From the NCBI GenBank assembly GCA_021845835.1, contig JAJZVE010000276.1:1-6396 (forward strand): a stretch of DNA of 6,396 nt, written 5' to 3'. Below the pieces are notes generated by a model, which was not told where the DNA came from, ran no database searches, and saw only the letters and a list, made by a program, of their open reading frames with translations. This document shows, one piece after another, positions 6,056 through 6,396 of the stretch. Made by a program: the position numbers and the translations under genes. The stretch comes from Pseudomonadota bacterium. GTDB taxonomy: Bacteria; Pseudomonadota; Alphaproteobacteria; Acetobacterales; Acetobacteraceae. Position 1 is the stretch's first letter; each line of letters begins with the position of its first letter.

Positions 6056-6396
6056 CCGACAACGCCGGAATTCGGCGGAGCGATGGCAAGCGATTGATTG
6101 CGAACCATTTTTCCGCGCCTCTCCTGCCCCTGCCCCGCTGCTGCGCCCGCCATGTTCGCCTCGTCCGCAAGCCCTCTCCGCACCCTGCCACTGGTCCCCA
6201 ATTGTGGCAATGAGCGTTATGTCCTGATTAACTGTCGGAAATGGGGATTTTGGCGAGTCAAAGGGACGCAGAACCGCACCACGGCGGCCGCGTCTCCCCC
6301 TTTCGCCGCCCATCGGCAGGCCGTGGCGGCGGGCCTTCGGCCTGTCCAGGCGCATCACCGTGTTCGGGACACGCTTCGGCCGCACCCGGATGGATG
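6056..6396. other. Right-end region without a recognisable gene
   Basis: After parE the sequence holds a pyrimidine-rich stretch (about 6107-6150), then a locally AT-richer segment (about 6196-6260) with an ATTG-TGG-CAAT dyad. Several frames stay open to the window edge. One starts at ATG 6152 (plus strand, 81 codons, no stop in the window); another, with stronger G/C third-position bias, runs from about 6226 to the edge and ends FGLSRRITVFGTRFGRTRMD without a clear start. I recognise none of them. The TGTCGG... start at 6233 could be a mobile-element end but cannot be confirmed here. Confidence 0.3.

Noticed and set aside
5402..6385. Minus-strand open frame of 327 codons across the toxin-antitoxin genes
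   Set aside because: It is antisense to the clearly recognisable parD and parE; composition is low-complexity arginine/proline.
1..6396. CRISPR array, tRNA or rRNA gene
   Set aside because: No regularly spaced direct repeats, no tRNA-like cloverleaf with a CCA-type end, and no rRNA sequence was seen on either strand.

Overview
The window is high-GC bacterial DNA (strong G/C bias at third codon positions), most likely from an alphaproteobacterium. The family mix and the GC-rich inverted-repeat style suggest an Acetobacteraceae-type genome or plasmid, but no marker gene in the window proves this.

Layout: four genes lie on the minus strand and read right to left. They are a tyrosine recombinase (4273-5409), an Api92-like small protein (3668-4276), a ScpA-type kleisin (2836-3681) and an 819-residue TOTE-type primase/helicase (192-2651). 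The first three overlap at their stop/start junctions and look like one translationally coupled operon. The primase/helicase follows after a 184-bp gap and may have its own promoter. On the plus strand, starting only 46 bp from the recombinase start, is a ParD/ParE toxin-antitoxin pair (5456-6048) with a GTGA stop/start overlap. The two ends of the window (1-191 and 6049-6396) hold no gene I can name. Both contain inverted repeats and look like junctions with other mobile or intergenic DNA.

How it fits together: recombinase, toxin-antitoxin and TOTE protein indicate an accessory region such as a plasmid, integrative element or genomic island. ParDE would stabilise it and the recombinase would move it or resolve multimers. 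The TOTE protein joins an archaeo-eukaryotic primase (AEP) domain to a superfamily 2 helicase; this family has been proposed, by comparative genomics, to act in biological conflict (anti-invader) systems. The most notable point is the company it keeps: a lone ScpA kleisin, with no recognisable ScpB or SMC in the window, sits directly upstream of it on the same strand. Whether kleisin and primase/helicase cooperate, or are simply two cargo genes, cannot be decided from this sequence alone.
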